From Gordonia alkanivorans NBRC 16433 (lineage in GTDB: Bacteria > Actinomycetota > Actinomycetes > Mycobacteriales > Mycobacteriaceae), in assembly GCF_000225505.1 (NCBI RefSeq), contig NZ_BACI01000050.1:278152-342151 (forward strand): DNA of 64,000 bases, given 5' to 3'. The stretch's first letter is position 1; every line of letters begins with the position of its first letter. Made by a program: the position numbers and the translations under genes. The notes under the pieces are model-generated. The model did no database searches. It worked only from the letters and a program-made list of their open reading frames with translations, and was not told where the DNA came from. Positions 61,581 through 64,000 of the stretch are shown piece after piece.

Positions 61581-62782
61581 GCGGCGCGACCGACACCGAG
61601 GAGAAGGCGGCCCCGGTCGACGACCGACGCAACCTGGTCAAGGCGCTCGTGGCTGCCGGGTGGACCTACGGCGGACGAGCCGCAGGTCTGGGCTGGACCA
61701 TCGCCCTCACCTTTCACCTCGGCATCGGCGCCTACGGGCAGTACGCGATGGCCTTCGCGCTCGGCGCTATCATCGCGGCGCCCCTGGACAATCCGTTCGC
61801 GGTGCGGGCCATCCGCGAGGCGGAGGATGCGTTCGCGGCGGAGCGGGTGACGCGAATCCTGTTGGGGCTCGGTCTGATGGGCGTGGGTGCGTCGTGTCTG
61901 GCTGCGCCGTATCTGGTGTGGTTCGCCCTGATCGTCGCGGGTGGTGAGATCGCGTTCAACGCGGTCAAGAGCCGCGCGCTGCGCGACGGCCACCCCGATC
62001 GGGTGATGCGATTCGACACCACGCGGCAGGTCGTGAGCATCGCAATGGCCGTCGGCTACCTGCAGTTCGTACCGTCGGCAGATCTCGAGACGGCGAGTTT
62101 CTGTTATCTCGCACCGTATCTCGTCATCGCCGTCTACGCCGCGACGCTTGTCCCGCGTACCCGCCCGGGCGTCCCCGGCTCGGCTCGCCTGATCGCGATC
62201 CTGTTCGGGGAGCATCTCGCGAACGCGCTCTACATGCAGGGCGACATCCTGCTGCTGGGAGCGGTGACCGATTCCGATGTGGCGGGATACTTCGCGATCG
62301 CGAGCACGGTCGGCTGGGCGGCCGGCCAGGTCGGGATGTCGCTCGCCGGGACCTACCACGAGCAGTTGCGTGCCGCCGGTGGCGCGGTCACCGCGGGTCC
62401 GCCGGTGAAACACGTGGTGATCATGGCGGTCGCGACCTCGGCGCTTGTGATGGGGGCCGGGTTCGTCCTGCTCGCCACCCCGTACTCATCCGAACTCGCC
62501 TGGGCGCTGGTGGTGATCTCGTTGTTCGTCGCACTGCGTGTGATGAACAACGTGCTGACGACGGTGCTCTATGTGCAGCGACGCGATGTGGTACGCAGCG
62601 CCGCGGCCGCCGTACTGGTCCCGGTCAAACTCGGATTGGTCTGCGCGCTGGCGGGTTTCGGTGCGGTGGGAGCGGCGATCGCGTCGGTGGTCACCGACGC
62701 GATCCTGTTCGCGATCTATGTCCGGTCGGTGCGGCCCGAAGGGCTCGTCACCGGAGAAGACGAAACCGCAAGACAGGGGTGA
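61568..62782 (+). CDS. Polysaccharide flippase (Wzx-like, MATE/MOP superfamily)
   Basis: This 404-residue protein has about twelve hydrophobic segments, with the Wzx-like pattern of an ALVAAGWTYGGRAAGLGWTIAL first helix and LYMQGDILLLGAVTDSDVAGYFAIASTV in the middle. It should move the lipid-linked repeat unit to the outer face for the polymerase. GTG 61568 overlaps the preceding gene by 13 bases. Confidence 0.83.
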   Translation: MSGLSGATDTEEKAAPVDDRRNLVKALVAAGWTYGGRAAGLGWTIALTFHLGIGAYGQYAMAFALGAIIAAPLDNPFAVRAIREAEDAFAAERVTRILLGLGLMGVGASCLAAPYLVWFALIVAGGEIAFNAVKSRALRDGHPDRVMRFDTTRQVVSIAMAVGYLQFVPSADLETASFCYLAPYLVIAVYAATLVPRTRPGVPGSARLIAILFGEHLANALYMQGDILLLGAVTDSDVAGYFAIASTVGWAAGQVGMSLAGTYHEQLRAAGGAVTAGPPVKHVVIMAVATSALVMGAGFVLLATPYSSELAWALVVISLFVALRVMNNVLTTVLYVQRRDVVRSAAAAVLVPVKLGLVCALAGFGAVGAAIASVVTDAILFAIYVRSVRPEGLVTGEDETARQG

Positions 62783-62787
62783 GGCGT

Positions 62788-63933
62788 ATGACGACGGTGA
62801 CGTTCATGATGGCCAAGGACATCGAACACGACCACGGCGGCGACGTGGCCCTGGCCCGGGTGATCTTCGACATCGCGGCGGAATCGTTCGACCTACGGGC
62901 CGTGTGTCTCTCCAACCATCTCGCCACCGGCGACGCTCCGCGGATCTCGGCCGACGGCAGGGTGATCCGGGTGCCGAAGCCGCCTGTGCGACTCCCGGCG
63001 CTGATCGGCAACAGCGTGCGGACCCGGCGGAGCGTGTGCCACGTCCGGTTCGACACCGACGACCTGGTCCGCACCCTCGACGACCTCGACGGTGACGTCT
63101 TCCTCGCGGAGCACTCGTACATGGCCGAGTCGTACCTGCGCTCGACGCAGGTGGATCGCAGCGAACTGGTGATCAACACGGTCAACTCGGAATCCCTGGT
63201 GTGGCGGCTCACGCGCGGAGTGCCGGGGATCCTCGAGGCGAAGCGCATCCTGTCCGATGAACTCCGGGTGGCGCGCAGCGCGTCGGCGATCGGCACCTAC
63301 GACCTCGAGGAGGCGCAGTTCTACCGGGAGCGCGGGTGCCCGAGTGCCCGCTGGATCGATCTCACCCTGCCGCCCGGGACGCGCGCCGACGCCGATGCCG
63401 ACGTACCGCGACTCGTCTTCATGGGAACCCGGGACTGGCCGCCGAATCAGGAGGGCTTCCTGGAGATCCTCCGCCTGTGGCCGCGCATTGCGCAGGGCAT
63501 CCCCGACGCCGAGCTGTGCATCGTCGGCGCACCCAAACCGGGCGCGACACCACCGCCGCTGCCCGACGGCGTCCGTGACATCGGCTTCGTGGAGGACCTC
63601 GACGCGTTCCTCGGCACCTGCCGTGCCCTCGTCGCCCCCATCCGGACCGGGGGCGGGGTCCGGGTGAAGCTCCTCGACGCCGCCGGCCGTGGTCTGCCCG
63701 TGGTGGGCACCACCGCCGCCATCGGTTCGCTCGAACCGGTCTTCGGGCTGACGGCCTACGACGATCCCGACGAGTTCGTCGAACGCGCGCGCGCGTTTCT
63801 GCTCGACGCCGATCTGGCGCAGAAAGAGGGCGCGCGGATTTTCGAGGCGAATGCGGAACGGTGGGAGCAGCGCATTCCCCATCAGGCCGTCGAAACACTT
63901 CTGAGTCGGGGGCCGGTTCCGGTCGACCATTGA
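62788..63933 (+). CDS. Glycosyltransferase (GT4-like, last complete gene)
   Basis: This 381-residue protein has a GGDVALARVIFDIA acceptor-side loop, GTRDWPPNQEGFLEIL, IVGAPKPG and a donor loop VAPIRTGGGVRVKLLDAAGRGLPVVGT, in the manner of GT4 enzymes that move sugars to exopolysaccharide or mycobacterial glycolipids. ATG 62788 follows GGGGTGAGG; GTG 62779 is an alternative. It is 5 bases from the flippase gene. Confidence 0.83.
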   Translation: MTTVTFMMAKDIEHDHGGDVALARVIFDIAAESFDLRAVCLSNHLATGDAPRISADGRVIRVPKPPVRLPALIGNSVRTRRSVCHVRFDTDDLVRTLDDLDGDVFLAEHSYMAESYLRSTQVDRSELVINTVNSESLVWRLTRGVPGILEAKRILSDELRVARSASAIGTYDLEEAQFYRERGCPSARWIDLTLPPGTRADADADVPRLVFMGTRDWPPNQEGFLEILRLWPRIAQGIPDAELCIVGAPKPGATPPPLPDGVRDIGFVEDLDAFLGTCRALVAPIRTGGGVRVKLLDAAGRGLPVVGTTAAIGSLEPVFGLTAYDDPDEFVERARAFLLDADLAQKEGARIFEANAERWEQRIPHQAVETLLSRGPVPVDH

Positions 63934-63950
63934 CGTCAGCGGATGGAGTG

Positions 63951-64000
63951 GTGTCGCTCGAATGGCCGACAGCCGTCTGCCCGATTTTCGCAACAGTTTG
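63951..64000 (+). CDS. Possible start of a further gene, cut by window edge
   Basis: A GTG at 63951 opens a frame MSLEWPTAVCPIFATV that runs to the window end. A GGAG lies only two bases before it, so the start is weak. The position, 17 bases after the glycosyltransferase, suits another operon gene, but only 16 residues can be read and no family can be named. Confidence 0.3.
   Translation, partial: MSLEWPTAVCPIFATV

Noticed and set aside
1..64000. tRNA, rRNA, CRISPR array, insertion-sequence transposase, prophage
   Set aside because: No cloverleaf with CCA end, no rRNA segment, no regularly spaced direct repeats and no transposase, integrase or phage structural gene could be found by reading both strands.

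Overview
The window looks like chromosomal DNA of a high-GC, mycolic-acid-type actinobacterium (order Mycobacteriales, most like Gordonia or a near relative such as Rhodococcus or Williamsia). Nearly every third codon position is G or C, GTG/TTG starts and 1-4 base gene overlaps are common, and several blocks keep the gene order known from Mycobacterium tuberculosis: hemL - phosphoglycerate mutase - ResA-like - ccdA - resB - ccsA (Rv0524-Rv0529) and menA ... menE - DUF3349 - small membrane protein - pit (Rv0534c-Rv0545c). No rRNA, tRNA, CRISPR array or replication origin was found.

Region by region. 1-6.2 kb is lipid metabolism: an acyl-CoA oxidase (cut by the window edge), an acyl-CoA synthetase, a TetR regulator and a FadE25-type acyl-CoA dehydrogenase. 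6.2-15.4 kb is an accessory region: an isolated SIR2-domain protein, a guaiacol O-demethylase pair (gcoA/gcoB) with a divergent AraC regulator that carries a frameshift, a relic of a second SIR2 gene, a 13E12/HNH protein, a pRiA4b ORF-3-like protein and a frameshifted DUF218 gene. A family of GC-rich inverted-repeat elements punctuates this region. 15.5-24.3 kb holds succinate-semialdehyde dehydrogenase, a GDSL lipoprotein, hemL and the System II cytochrome c maturation operon. 24.3-31.2 kb has small regulators, a cysteine desulfhydrase (Cds1-like), a MacB/FtsX-type ABC exporter and a LysE-type exporter.

31.4-36.4 kb contains a predicted type VII secretion substrate module: an EspC-like small protein and a 766-residue protein, both with the YxxxD secretion motif, followed by a lipoprotein. 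Divergent from it is a stress-type operon of a DNA-binding protein and a two-domain Clp-N protein, preceded by two inverted repeats and apparently read as a leaderless mRNA. 36.4-43.2 kb is menaquinone synthesis (menA, menE), two DUF3349 genes, a low-affinity phosphate transporter and an F420-type luciferase-like oxidoreductase.

43.2-64 kb is a large Wzx/Wzy-type exopolysaccharide locus in four transcription units: a DUF218 protein and an O-antigen ligase/polymerase; a seven-gene unit that interleaves two Wzz-type proteins with three secreted alpha/beta-hydrolases, an acyltransferase and a sialate-O-acetylesterase-type hydrolase; an initiating glycosylphosphotransferase with two GDP-mannose dehydratase paralogues; and, after a secreted glycosidase, glycosyltransferases, an acetyltransferase and a flippase. 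The gene content suggests a GDP-mannose-derived, acylated surface glycan with dedicated acylation and deacylation enzymes. The interleaved hydrolase unit is the most unusual system in the window.
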